A stretch of 64,000 nt of DNA from Branchiostoma floridae (lineage: Eukaryota; Chordata; Leptocardii; Amphioxiformes; Branchiostomatidae): the NCBI RefSeq assembly GCF_000003815.2, contig NC_049995.1, positions 14,677,564 through 14,741,563 of the forward strand. The letters run 5' to 3'. Each line of letters opens with the position of its first letter. Position 1 is the first letter of the stretch. This document shows, in pieces, positions 46,260 through 56,682 of the stretch. The notes beneath the pieces were generated by a model. That model saw nothing but the letters and a program-made list of their open reading frames with translations, made no database searches and was not told the origin of the DNA. Made by a program: the position numbers and the translations under genes.

Positions 46260-47110
46260 ATGCGAGCGAGAGAGAGAGAAACTTATGTAAGAAAATCGTC
46301 TTACGTGAACAACTATCGGGTGAGAACTAGATATAACTTGATCCAACGGGACCTAACATGATAAGTACTACTTTCGGTAGTTGATGATTTGTAAATACAA
46401 ATAAAAATTAAACTGAGAAAAAATGAGATTACAAACATGTCACGTTTTTCTGAAAGCTTCTTTTAACATTCTGAGGAGACAGGAATCAGACGAGTTATAA
46501 CGAGTTTACCTGGGCGGCACGGGACGTGTTCCCTGGGACGTGAGATGAGTATATGTTTGTAGGTGATTGAGTTGGTTTTGAGTGACAGGGCGGCGGCATC
46601 AAAGGAAGATCTAAGTACAGCGTCTTACGTGAAATACGGAGGGAAATTAGATATATCTTGATCCAGAGGGACCTAACATGCTAAGTACTTAGAAGGGATG
46701 GAAAGAGAGACAGAGACAGACAGAGACAGACGGACAGACAGATAGTCAGAAAGAAGCAGGAAGAGACAGAGAAACAGAGAGCTTGTTCTCCGTGACTTGA
46801 GATGACTTTGTAGGTGATTGACTTGGTTTTATGTGACAGGGCGACGGCATTAAAGGCTTGTGTTAGACAATCGTCTCACGTGTACTACTTCAGAGAAGAA
46901 TTAGATATAACTTAATATACGGGTACCTAACTTAATGAGTGTGCGACCAGAAATTCGTTAGATAAGCAATTTGTTTGTGTTAAAAGGCAGCTAAAAGCTG
47001 TAATATGGACTAAACCTACACAGATGAACTTTCATGCTAAAGATGAAAGAGGGACAGAGACAAAGAAAGACGGGCAGACAGAATGAGTTAGAAAAGGAGA
47101 GAGAGACCAT
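45950..47110. repeat. Tandem repeat of ~250-300 bp units separated by GA-rich microsatellites
   Basis: Units begin TGGTTTTGAGTGACAGGGCG at about 45998 and 46574, with related starts at about 46828. They continue through a CGTCTTACGTG segment (partial extra copy at 46296), GAAATTAGATATATCTTGAT and GGGACCTAACAT. They end in a GAGA/GACAGA tract (about 46121-46280, 46697-46790 and 47045-47105). Frames composed of R/E/Q or L/S repeats are artefacts. Confidence 0.9.
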
Positions 47111-48119
47111 GAATACTGGCGTAGTGGTGACCCTGAGTATGTGATGAGAACATAACTAATTTTGTAGAAATTTCACTAACACCGACCCTTTATTGCTCCC
47201 CTTATGTAACACACATTATATCCTTGCACCATCCTTGCCCTTTATGTGACCTAATATTGTGTGCCCGAAGAATTACCAAGCGGAATTCAAGGGTGGTTAA
47301 TTTTGTCCAACCTTAATAACAGCGCGCAACCTGTAGATATTGCGTTTAAAGGGCAGAGTGTGCGTCGAAACGTCTAGAACATCTCTGAAACTTTGTAGGA
47401 TGTTGCGAGCATCGCTGCAGTGACAGAGTTTATAAGTCAAACGAAGGCTAAATATGGCCAGACGTAGTCCAAGCAAGTCTGCACTATCCACTATCAATGG
47501 TTTTATTTAAAAAATAGCCAGTCATAACATTCTTAATACTAGAATAGATGCCATTTTTTAAATTTTATATCTTAAGGTTGGGCATTCAGGTAAGCAATAT
47601 GTAAAGACAAATTCAATTCAACAACTGGGTTGATAACATATGAAGATTGCTTCCAGATCATTTACAGAAAACCGCCTTCCTATGTCTGACAGAATTTGGT
47701 CTGAGCAGTACAAGCTGCATATCCGGATATGTAGATAAACTTGAAGAATGATAATGGCTGTTCAAAATCCCTATTTGCACACCACAAAGAAGATGTGGTC
47801 TGAATTCATAATGCATAAATATTCGCAAGAAGAAAAGAGAAACTAACAGACTTGACGCTTAATGTATAAAGCGCATTTCTGTTGTCGTCTTGATCCTTTG
47901 GATCCATGCCCAGTCGTTTTCAACAGTAACTATAAAACGGCTCAATGTCTATCAAGAAAAAGGGTTTATGGTTAATATTAAAGTTTTGCCTCTAATCTGG
48001 TGCAATGTAGACAATGGTGACTCAGAAGTTTTTGTCCTGTTCAAAAGGATTACCACATAAATCCATATCTAATTACAGAAAAATGCGCTCTCTTATGTCG
48101 TCTAGGATTGGCTTAATTT
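47111..48119. other. No gene recognised
   Basis: AT-rich. GTTTTTGTCCTGTTCAAAAG-type text and ATTACAGAAAA words foreshadow the following array. No exon support. Confidence 0.4.
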
Positions 48120-48540
48120 GTATCATAGGAGTCTTGACAGCAAAGACTAGCGTCTTCCAGGATTTGTTGATATAAATGATCTTTAGAAAAAAGACCCAGA
48201 AATGACTACTGCAAATGCTACAAAGTCAATGTACTCTAAGGCAATGTATTTATTGAATATATATACAGTTGATATAGATAATCTTTAGAAAATAGACCCA
48301 AACATTTCTACTGCAATGGCTTCCAAATCAATGCAACATAAGTCAATGTATTTTTCAAGTACAGCAAATTGGCCGTCTGAAGTTTTCCAAGATTTGTTGA
48401 TATAAATCCTCTTTAATTAAAAAAACCAAAGATGTCTACTACATAGGCTTCCAAATCAATGCACAATAAATCAATGTATTTTTCAATTACAGAAAACCGC
48501 AGTCCAAAGTCTTCCAGGATTTGTTGATTTAGTATAACGA
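48120..48540. repeat. Degenerate ~115-125-bp tandem repeat, four copies
   Basis: TCTTCCAGGATTTGTTGATA near 48149, related starts near 48262 and 48382, and TCTTCCAGGATTTGTTGAT near 48509. Copies share AATCTTTAGAAAA, AGACCCA, TTCTACTGCAATGGCTTCCA, AATCAATG and TCAATGTATTTTTCAA. Confidence 0.82.
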
Positions 48541-48939
48541 GGCTCCTGATACAGACGGATCACATATAAACCTTGAGTTTTGCCGGGGAATGGACATAGT
48601 CCCTTCTAATGACCATTGCCAAGATCATTACCCATCTGGGAAGACAAGATCAATGCCCTGGCTAAAGAGACCCGACCTTTGATGCGGCCATTTTGCAAAC
48701 AGAAATCCGGAAATCTTATCTGCTACGTAGGATAAATGTAGGATCACTGGTGAATGTCAAGTACGAAGTATCCTGGTGCGGTACTCAAAGTTCAAACAGG
48801 AAAATATAGGAAAGCCTTGTGGGTTGGCCCGAATCATATATGAACATAACCATACATTTGACCAATTTCGGAACAGAAATTTCTGTTCATTAGCTGAAGA
48901 CATATTAATAAGCACGACAAAATGTCGTATTCGTGGATT

Positions 48940-50640
48940 GCAGGTACTGACCAATAAAGGATATTAAAGTTTCAAGAACCCAGTTTTTATGACACATACC
49001 GTGAACTTTGACGCATTGCATATATTTTTCCGAATCGCCGATGTTGGTAACTACTATAGTTCTATAATACTACCACATATCAAAGTTTTAAGAGCAGAAT
49101 GTGGAAAATTTCCTAGAAATGCTCTAAGGACACACAATGTCCATTGACCAATAAAAGACATTAAAGATGTAAAAAAATCCAGTTTATGACACATACCGTA
49201 AACTATAACGCATTGCATATCTGTTTCCAAATCGCTGATGTTGAAAAGAACAATAGTTGGGTAATACTACCACATATCAACGTTTGATTAGCAAAATGTA
49301 GAAAATCCTCTAGCAATGCCCTAAGCATACACAATTTCCACTGACCAATAAACGATATCAAAGTTGTCAAGAAATCCAGGTTATGGCATATACATATATA
49401 TTATACTGTAAACTTTGACGCATTGCATATATGTTTCCAAATCGCTAAAGGTTGGGAAGTACAGTTCTTCTGTAATACCCTGCATATCAACGTTTAAAGA
49501 CCAAAATGTAGAAAATCCTCTAGCAATGCCCTAAGCATACAAAATGTCCATTGACCAATAAAAGACATTAAAGATGTAAAAAAAATCCAGTTTATGACAC
49601 ATACCGTAAACTTTGACGCATTGCATATCTGTTTTCAAATCCATGTTGGGAAGAACGATAGTTGGGTAATACCACCACACATCAGTGTTTTAAGGTCCGA
49701 ATGTAGATAATCTTCTAGCAATGCCCTTAGCGTACCCAATGTCCACTGACCAATAAATGGCATCAAAGTTGTCAAGACATCCAGGTCATGGCATATACCG
49801 TAAACTTTGACGTATTTCATATCTGTTTCCAAATCGCTGAAGTTGGAAAGAACGATATCAACGTTGTAAGAGCAGAATGAATAGAAAATCCTCTAGAAAT
49901 GCCCTGAACATACCCAATGTCCACTGACCAATAAATGGCATCAAAGTTGTCAAGACATCCAGGTCATGGCATACACTGCAAACTTTGACGTATTTCATAT
50001 CTGTTTCCAAATCGCTGAAGTTGGAAAGAACGATATCAACGTTGTAAGAGCAGAATGAATAGAAAATCCTCTAGAAATGCCCTGAACATACCCAATGTCC
50101 ACTGACCAATAAATGGCATCAAAGTTGTCAAGACATCCAGGTCATGGCATACACTGCAAACTTTGACGTATTTCATATCTGTTTCCAAATCGCTGAAGTT
50201 GGAAAGAACGATATCAACGTTTTAAGAGCAGAATGAATAGAAAATCCTCTAGCAATACCCTGAGCATACCCAATGTCCACTGACTAATAAATGGCATCAA
50301 AGTTGTCAAGACATCCAGGTCATGGCATACACTGCAAACTTTGACGTATTTCATATCTGTTTCCAAATCGCTGAAGTTGGAAAGAACGATATCAACGTTT
50401 TAAGAGCAGAATGAATAGAAAATCCTCTAGCAATGCCCTGAGCATACCCAATGTCCACTGACCAATAAATGGCATCAAAGTTGTCAAGACATCCAGGTCA
50501 TGGCATACACTGCAAACTTTGACGTATTGCATATATGTTTCCTAATCACTGATACTGGAAAGAACACTGGAGCGCTTTAAGAGAGCAGAATGAATAGAAA
50601 ATCCTCTAGCAATGCCTTGAGCATACACAAAATGTCCACA
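48940..50640. repeat. Satellite-like array, nine monomers, 178 bp in the recent part
   Basis: GACCAATAAA-type starts occur at about 48949, 49147, 49342, 49554, 49748, 49926, 50104, 50282 and 50460. The last four intervals are 178 bp each. The first four are about 194-212 bp and the sequence is more diverged. Shared blocks are CAAAGTTGTCAAGACATCCA, GGTCATGGCATA, AACTTTGACG, TGTTTCCAAATCGCTGAAGT and AGAAAATCCTCTAGCAATGC. The distal copies are nearly identical, with only scattered single-base differences visible. Confidence 0.95.
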
Positions 50641-50743
50641 AAATGAAGTTTAAAGCGCTGGTTACAGCAGCACCATGGCCAAGCGCCAAGAAGCCCTTTA
50701 GCAATATTACATGACCAGAATACGACCCCGTTGTAACAAGCGT

Positions 50744-50809
50744 AAGCTATTAGTCCAGTACGGACGGTTTTACGAGCGACTCTGATATGCTGCGCTGAAC
50801 TTGAAGCTA
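50744..50809 (+). repeat. 66-bp flank unit, copy 1
   Basis: AAGCTATTAGTCCAGTACGG, ACGGTTTTACGAGCGACTCT and GATATGCTGCGCTGAACTTG lead up to AAGCTA. The same unit occurs at 51110-51175 and, more diverged, at 51497-51566, in the same orientation each time, bracketing two MITEs. Confidence 0.9.
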
Positions 50810-51109
50810 AGGGCACAAACCGTCGTATGTGCAAATACTTGCTGTCTACGTGCCAAAACGTGGGCACTCTTTTGGGATCCGTAAGTGGTAAGTACCGCCT
50901 CCGTACGAACTCATAGGGAATCTGGCGGATTTTTGAGCACGCAGACACGCCGTAGAACTTTACGTGCAGGCAAAACTTTGTGTGCCCTGCGTTGACGTAC
51001 TCCCTCCCTGCTTTTGCCAGTCGTTCCCCAAGTTTTCAGAAATACGTGGCGGACGTGGCCTCCATAGAAACACGTACGGACAAATTGCACGTACGGCGGG
51101 TTGTACCCT
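50810..51109 (+). mobile_element. 300-bp MITE, first of an inverted pair
   Basis: The left end is AGGGCACAAACCGTCGTATG and the right end CGTACGGCGGGTTGTACCCT, flanked by AAGCTA on both sides (50804-50809 and 51110-51115). The sequence is rich in ACGTAC/CGTACG words. It is similar over its length to the reverse complement of 51176-51496. Long frames on the minus strand run across element and flank and are not genes. The superfamily is unknown. Confidence 0.88.
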
Positions 51110-51175
51110 AAGCTATTAGTCCAGTACGGACGGTTTTACGAGCGACTCTGATATGCTGCACTGAACTTAAAGCTA
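51110..51175 (+). repeat. 66-bp flank unit, copy 2 (between the two MITEs)
   Basis: Nearly identical to copy 1, with GCTGCACTGAACTTAAAGCTA in place of GCTGCGCTGAACTTGAAGCTA at its end. Confidence 0.9.
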
Positions 51176-51496
51176 AGGGCACAAACCGCCGTATGTGCAA
51201 TTTCTCCGTACGTTTTTTGGGAAGCCACGTCCGCCACGTATTTCTGAAAACGTTTAGCCTGTATAGGGCAGGCCCGTCGCCCGTAGAGGCACGTATGGGG
51301 GCGAATTCGCAGCCCGATGGCACAAAAAAGTTTTGCCTGCACGTAAAGTTCTACGTCGTATTTGCGTGCTCCAAAATCTTTCGGATTCCCTTCGAGTTCG
51401 TACGGAGGCGGTTTCTACCACTTACGGATCCCAAAATATTGCCCACGTTTTGGCGCGTAGACAGCACGCATTTGCACGTACAGCGGGTTGTGCCCT
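51176..51496 (-). mobile_element. 321-bp MITE, inverted copy of 50810-51109
   Basis: The ends are AGGGCACAAACCGCCGTATG and GTACAGCGGGTTGTGCCCT. Read in reverse it matches copy 1 through CGTGCTGTCTACGCGCCAAA, TTTGGGATCCGTAAGTGGTA, CCGCCTCCGTACGAACTC, AACTTTACGTGCAGGCAAAA and AAATACGTGGCGGACGTGGC. The left flank is AAGCTA; the right flank is TAGCTT, its reverse complement, rather than a direct duplication. Confidence 0.88.
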
Positions 51497-51566
51497 TAGC
51501 TTTAGCTATCAGTCCAGTACCGACGGTTTTACGAGCGAGTCTGATATGCTGTGCTGAACTTTAGAA
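51497..51566 (+). repeat. 66-bp flank unit, copy 3 (diverged)
   Basis: AGCTATCAGTCCAGTACCGA, CGGTTTTACGAGCGAGTCTG and ATATGCTGTGCTGAACTTTA, in the same orientation as copies 1 and 2. No third MITE follows. Confidence 0.88.
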
Positions 51567-51639
51567 ACCCGCACGCAGGTGCAGGAACGAAGTAAAAATG
51601 ACCCCCAGAAAGTCAGCAAATGGCTTTGCAAGAAGGGGC

Positions 51640-53005
51640 AATCAAGAATACGGTGCCGAACAAGATGTGAAGGTGACGAGAATACGGTACGGATCTCGCC
51701 AGACAGTCTCAGGCAGGATCTTGATGGTGCTGAAGGTGGTATCTCACTGCAATTGGGGCACCGGTGCGGCACTGCGGGGTTCGTTCACTGTAGCACTGCT
51801 GTGTTATTTTCGCTGATTTCAAACCTAGATGGTGCCTAATACGTTAAAGTATGACTTAGAAGACAACAACAAACAAACAAAAACAAAAAAAATTCGTTGA
51901 GTATCTTTCGAACCCAGCAGTGCCACACCGGTGCCTCAAATGCAGTGAGATACCACCTTGAGTGGTTGCTGTTTCTGTTGAAGTGTCTACCTGACAGTGT
52001 GCCTACTATAGTAGGCGAAATATTTTACACTCAAGAAGAGCTAATCTATAAAAAGATGCAGCGTTAAAGTTGGAAGTAAAGAGTATAAATTGTTTATCCA
52101 CACAGTGTGGATCTTGACAGACAGTCTCTAAGTATCTAGATGTTGCTAAGTGGTCGCTGCTTCTGCCAAAGTGTCTGCCTTTGTCTAACGGTAGATAAAC
52201 TATTTGACACTCAAGAGGAGGTAATCTATAGAAAGATGCACCCTAATGTCAGAAAGTGAAAAGTATAAATTATTCATCCCGACAGTATGGATCTTGTCAG
52301 ACAGTCTCTAAGAATTTAGATAGTGCTAAGTGGTTGCAGCTTATTGTTCAAGTGTCTGCTTGTGTCTACCATTAGATAAAATATTTGGCGTATGGAGGTA
52401 ATCTATAAAAAGATGCAGCTTAAAGTCTGAAAGCGATGAGTATAAATTGTTCATCCCGACAGTATGGACCTCGTCAGACAGTCTCTAAGTATCTTGATAG
52501 CGCTGAGTGTTTGCTGCTTTTGTCAAAGTGTCTGCCTGTGTCAACTGATAGGTAAAAGCTTTGACACGCAAGAAGGGCTAATCTATAGAAAGATGCAGCG
52601 TTAAGTAAAAATGTGAAGAGTATAGATTGTTTATCCCAGCAGTACGGACTTTGTCAGACAGTCTCTAAGTATCTAGATGTTGCTAAGTGGTCGCTGCTTC
52701 TGTCAAAGTGTCTGCCCGTGTCTAACGGTAGATAAATATTTGACAAGTAAGAAGGGCAAACCTATAAAAAGATGAAAGAGTATAAATTATCGACTGCATG
52801 GATCTTGTCAGACAGTCTCTAAGACTCTAGATAGTGCTGAGTGGTTGCTGCTTCTGTTAAAGTGTATGCCTGTGTCTACTGGAAGATAAACTATTTGGCA
52901 CCCAAGAAGGGCTAATCTATAGAAAGATGCAGCGTTAAGTCAGAAAGTGAAGAGTATAAATTGTTTATCCCGTCTTGTCTGGCAGCCTTTACGACAGAAT
53001 AAAGA
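51640..53005. repeat. ~178-bp tandem array, about seven copies, first split by a MITE
   Basis: ACAGTCTCTA occurs at 52121, 52301, 52478, 52658 and 52812 (periods 180, 177, 180 and 154). An earlier diverged copy (CCAGACAGTCTCAGGCAGG, 51699) is split by the MITE at 51734-51958. Shared blocks are GATAGTGCTGAGTGGTTGCT, GTCAAAGTGTCTGCCTGTGT, GGGCTAATCTATAGAAAGAT, GCAGCGTTAA, GAGTATAAATTGTTTATCCC and AGTATGGATCTTGTCAG. Confidence 0.93.
51734..51958. mobile_element. MITE of the GCACTTGGGG family, copy B (clean TGA target duplication)
   Basis: The ends are AGGTGGTATCTCACTGCA and TGCAGTGAGATACCACCT, perfectly inverted, and the match continues into GGGGCACCGGTGCGGCACTG / AGTGCCACACCGGTGCCTCA. TGA lies on both sides (51731-51733 and 51959-51961). 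The neighbouring repeat units read GTGCTGAGTGGTTGC, i.e. one TGA, so a 3-bp duplication is directly shown. A 3-bp duplication is typical of PIF/Harbinger elements (usually TWA); the assignment is tentative. Confidence 0.92.
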
Positions 53006-54083
53006 TTGTCCTGACTTTTGTTTATGAGTGCGTGCTCCCAGCAAACAACGTTATATTGTTACTCATTGTATAATATGTCGGTAGCTTGAGGAATGAATCC
53101 ACTATACTATATATAAAATTATATTGTATTGACAGAGACCAGAACATTATAATCGATAGATATTGCATTATGTATTGGTAAGGTTTATAGACAGGGCATT
53201 CGTATTTATCATATTTTCCTATTTTGACCTTTCATTTGGATACTACGTTATCTTATCCTAAAGTATAAGCAGTGTAATTATAATGACGTGATATACAGAA
53301 TGGGCAGATTTTTCGAAACTTTGCCAGGATATTCCTCATCAATGTATGCCGATGGCTATTATCCGTCCTCTCTTATAACATGCCAGTGTCCTTTTGCGAA
53401 AAGGATGACAAATTATCTCATTGCTCGATCCTTTCAGGGTGTAACAACGCAGGGTTTACAGTTCCGTCTGTCATTCTAGTTTCTATTACGACTGAGAAAG
53501 GAATGACTGATAGAGGTTGTCATATCCAATCATAAGCGGATTGTTTTCCTTGAGGGATCATGTTCGTTACAGAGAGGGGTCCGTGGCTTTCGGAAGAAAA
53601 GTTTGCTGCTCCGCCGTGTTGCTATTGAATTATCGAGCAGAATTAAGTGCTCTATTTATCAGACTGCCAGCTGAGAGTCTCTCCCTTCTGGCCTTTCTCC
53701 ACGCTAATGTCAGAAGCCATATTGAGTTCCTCAGTCTCGTGTCCATCTTGTGCGTGTGCTACGACAACAACAAAAGTCATGCCCGAGAATGTTCTCAATG
53801 TGGCATTTCGTCAGTCAAATCAAGGAGTATTAAGCTTTTTTTTATGTCTCCTTCACTGGTTTTGTTTCCCATTGGTCATTTTTTTCTTAAGGCATGTAAG
53901 GAAATTAGCTGTTGATGACAATAATGATGTGCTTTGACAACAGATGTCATGCCCTAAAATGTACTCACTGTGGCATTTCCTCAGGCAAATTAGGTACTAG
54001 TGTTGAGCTTTTGGATTTTTAATGTCCCATTCATTTTGTTTCCTATTGGTCATTTTTTTCTAGGCCTATCTGGAATTAGTTGA
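53006..54083. other. No confirmed gene; weak duplication
   Basis: TCAGTCTCGT/GTGGCATTTC-type text repeats: AATGTGGCATTTCGTCAGTC (about 53799) and CTGTGGCATTTCCTCAGGCA (about 53968), each followed by AAAT, TATTAAGC/TGTTGAGC and TTCCTATTGGTCATTTTTTT-like sequence, about 168 bp apart. The 132-codon frame at 53517-53915 crosses this and has no family features. Confidence 0.5.
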
Positions 54084-54206
54084 TGATTATGATGATGATG
54101 ATGATGATGATGATAGTGATGATGGAGATGGTGGTGGTGAAGATGATGATGATGATGACGGTGATGATGAAAATAATGATGATGATTATGATGGAGATGA
54201 TAGTCA
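54084..54206. repeat. (GAT)n microsatellite
   Basis: Imperfect GATGAT/GGTGAT tract. The methionine-rich reading frame over it is an artefact. Confidence 0.95.
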
Positions 54207-55115
54207 TAGTCTTAGTCGAAATCTATGGTCATTGGTATGTTTGCGAAGCAAAAAGCGGAATTCCACTTATAACTAGCATGGTCGGATGATTGGTTCAATC
54301 AAGGACAACGCGCCGGAGTAGACTGATGTAAGGTATTGCCTTACTTAGCTGCTGACCACAGTCCTCTCACTTATCCATGCGTCTAATCACAGTAGTATCC
54401 TCCTCTAAACCGTAATTATACCGCACCTAAACCTGCATAAGCGCCATCGCTCTTCTTACCCTTATCTCCTCTAGTTCGGATCTGCAACAAAAGCTGGGGG
54501 ATTTTCTCCTCGACTTCTCTTCTTATCCCTAGGCCAAACCAATTTTATTTGTTGCTTCTTAGATTCACCTGTACATTTTTTTTTGCATTTTCAACAAACA
54601 AAAAATTAGTCCCGAGTCCCGACAATATGATACAGGATTTGCCATCACAAACCTGTAAGTATTGCCAATTAGTGTCACGAATACATAATTTCAGTCTAAA
54701 AACAATGTATTTTTTTCAGAACTTTAGCAAGAAATCAAAGGAAATGATTCATTGTTTTAAACGCACAATTAAACTCCTCAGTTTTTAGTTTGTTATTTAA
54801 ATATTATATTTTCACCAAATGCCTTTTGAAAAAAACATTTTCATTTTTTTCGACCTGTTGATCCCAATTTTTCCTGAAAAATATTCAGCAACAAATTAAT
54901 TTGGTTTGTAGTCTGCAGAGGATGTCCTCCATGAAATTTACTTGCTGTGGCCTTCTCTCCTCGGCCTCAGGTTGGGATCTGTGACAAATCCTGGGGGATT
55001 CTCCCCGCGAAGCCGGCTTTCTTGCGAGGCAAGCAGATTAATCTCGGGTTTGACCTTTGTGCGAGGTGTTAAAGCGGACAGGTTCCCATAATTTGTAATC
55101 AGTCGCGATGTCTGG
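54207..55115. other. No gene recognised
   Basis: TTCGGATCTGCAACAAAAGC, then TGGGGGATTTTCTCC near 54476 and GGTTGGGATCTGTGACAAAT, CTGGGGGATTCTCCCC near 54972 look like diverged copies about 495 bp apart. Otherwise featureless. Confidence 0.45.
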
Positions 55116-55188
55116 GCTAGATTAGGCTTTTGGCCATAACGGTTGTGCGGGGGAAGGGGAGGTTAACCAGCAAATTCCTACTCAGTAC

Positions 55189-55618
55189 AGGTGAAATCTC
55201 ACTGCACTTGGGGTACTGGTGCGGCACTGCGGGGTTCGAAAGATTAGACATAGGTCACATGTTCAAACCGGGGCCCGGTCGAGATATTTTAAGAAACGAG
55301 AAATCAAAATGTATCCCTAGAAAAATACACAAATCATACCCATGAAACGTCTTTCGACATTTTGTGTATTCAAATGTATTTCATGGCATTTTTTGCGTCC
55401 GAAAGCTTCCGGCCGGGTCCCGGTTTGCAAATATGACCTAAGCCAGATATAAGGATTTTCTTCCGTATTTTTTGTATTTTGGTGTCTTCTAAGTCATACT
55501 TTTACGTATTACGTATATCTGAAATTATAAACATCGGCGAAACAAAAAAACAGTGACGCAGTAATACACGAACCCCACAGTGCCGCACCGGTGCCCCAAG
55601 TGCAGTGAGATGTCACCT
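55189..55618. mobile_element. MITE of the GCACTTGGGG family, copy C, carrying a nested MITE
   Basis: The ends are AGGTGAAATCTCACTGCACT and AAGTGCAGTGAGATGTCACC(T), with the inner GGTACTGGTGCGGCACTGCG / CAGTGCCGCACCGGTGCCCC pair. It is longer than copies A and B because of an internal insertion at about 55251-55440. Interior sequence after the insertion (TTGGTGTCTTCTAAGTCAT-like, AATTATAAA) matches copy A. Confidence 0.85.
55251..55440. mobile_element. Nested ~190-bp MITE with TAGGTCA ends
   Basis: TAGGTCACATGTTCAAACCG and GGGCCCGG at the left face CCGGGTCCCGGTTTGCAAAT and ATGACCTA at the right as an inverted pair with few mismatches. The middle (TTTTGTGTATTCAAATGTAT-like) is AT-rich. No target duplication was found. 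Because it interrupts copy C it is the younger insertion. Confidence 0.75.
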
Positions 55619-55690
55619 TTAGGCTTCCTGCCGTTAGGGTTGTGCGGTAAAATAGGAAGGTTAACCAGTAAATTCCTACTCAGTACCCAG

Positions 55691-56654
55691 GCAGAATGGG
55701 ACTGGTCGTGCAGGAATTGCTCATTTTCGGAGCTTTATTCTGCTGATGGCTGTCTAAATTATACGTGAATGGTCGCAAACTTTTCGACGCCACCTGATCT
55801 AAGTTCAATTCCAAATAGGTAGTCGATTTTTTTTTACGGCTTAACAGACAACAGAAGCACACAGACTGTAAAAAAGAAATTGAACACGTTTATTCTATTT
55901 TCCACCTACATCCTGACTTGGCCCCGGTTCGGAAATAGCATACTAGTTGACTTTGTAATGACTGGGGTCTCTTTTTTTTATCCCATAAACATTGGAACGT
56001 TGTTAGGTTTAATATTGGGTTGTTGTTAACAAAATGAAAATAAAATCTACACAAAAATTCAGGCCATTTTAGAATGCTTCTTTTATCTACACAGTTTGGT
56101 CAGGGCATGATTTGAAAATGTGCTAGTCCATGAACAGTCGATGAAACATGAAGAAGTGTCTCCATCATTTGTAGAAAAAACGTTTTTAAATTTACAAAAG
56201 GTACATTTTCCAACCTTATCTGAAAAGTAAATAGAATGGGGGGAGGGTATCAGCTTACTTACAATAAAATGCTTTGCACGAGACAACGTCAGCGACGAAA
56301 TGTTTGCTACCCACGCCAATTCGATTGACGTACATCTCCATCAAGATTAAATTCGTCTACGGACCATTGGAAAGTTTAAAAGCAAACAAAGAAGTGCATC
56401 ACCCTTACAGTACCATAGGCTAACATGCACCTAAGGTACACACCAGAACAGACTATATACTTTCGATAAAGGACAAAAAAAACAAGAGGTAAACCTGTAG
56501 GCCCTTCCAACAAGTCCTATTCACTACGACAAGCATTACAAGTTCAGACGTATTTTCAATTTAGCTGCTAGTTAGCCCCAAAATCTATATCAGCATTGGA
56601 TAACAAGAGGGCCACTCGTTGCGAGGAACCTTTTGCACCCTTCTCACAAGTACA
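55691..56654. other. No gene recognised
   Basis: AT-rich. AGTTCAG, AGCTGCTAG and AAAATCTATA(T/C)C words near 56540-56600 recur near 56705-56755 (about 165 bp apart), bracketing the palindrome at 56655. Confidence 0.45.
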
Positions 56655-56682
56655 AGTACTTCTCCTAATTAGGAGAAGTACT
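56655..56682. repeat. Perfect 28-bp palindrome without spacer
   Basis: AGTACTTCTCCTAA followed directly by TTAGGAGAAGTACT. All 14 base pairs match and the symmetry stops at both sides. It could extrude as a cruciform or be the core of a fold-back. Confidence 0.97.

Larger units (their letters stand above)
55116..55690. repeat. ~70-bp direct repeat bracketing a MITE
   Basis: Before the MITE: AGGCTTTTGGCCATAACGGT, TGTGCGGGGGAAGGGGAGGT, TAACCAGCAAATTCCTACTC, AGTAC (about 55123-55188). After it: AGGCTTCCTGCCGTTAGGGT, TGTGCGGTAAAATAGGAAGG, TTAACCAGTAAATTCCTACT, CAGTACC (about 55621-55688). The element sits exactly at the junction of the two copies. Confidence 0.88.

Noticed and set aside
50577-51564. 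Several 70-123-codon frames with shared peptide segments on both strands
   Set aside because: The shared peptides come from the duplicated 66-bp flank and the inverted MITE pair; they run across element borders and lack any domain.
53517-53937. 132-codon plus-strand open frame as a gene
   Set aside because: It crosses a weak ~168-bp duplication, overlaps another open frame and shows no domain or splice support.
54080-54289. Methionine-rich open frame
   Set aside because: Translation of the (GAT)n microsatellite.
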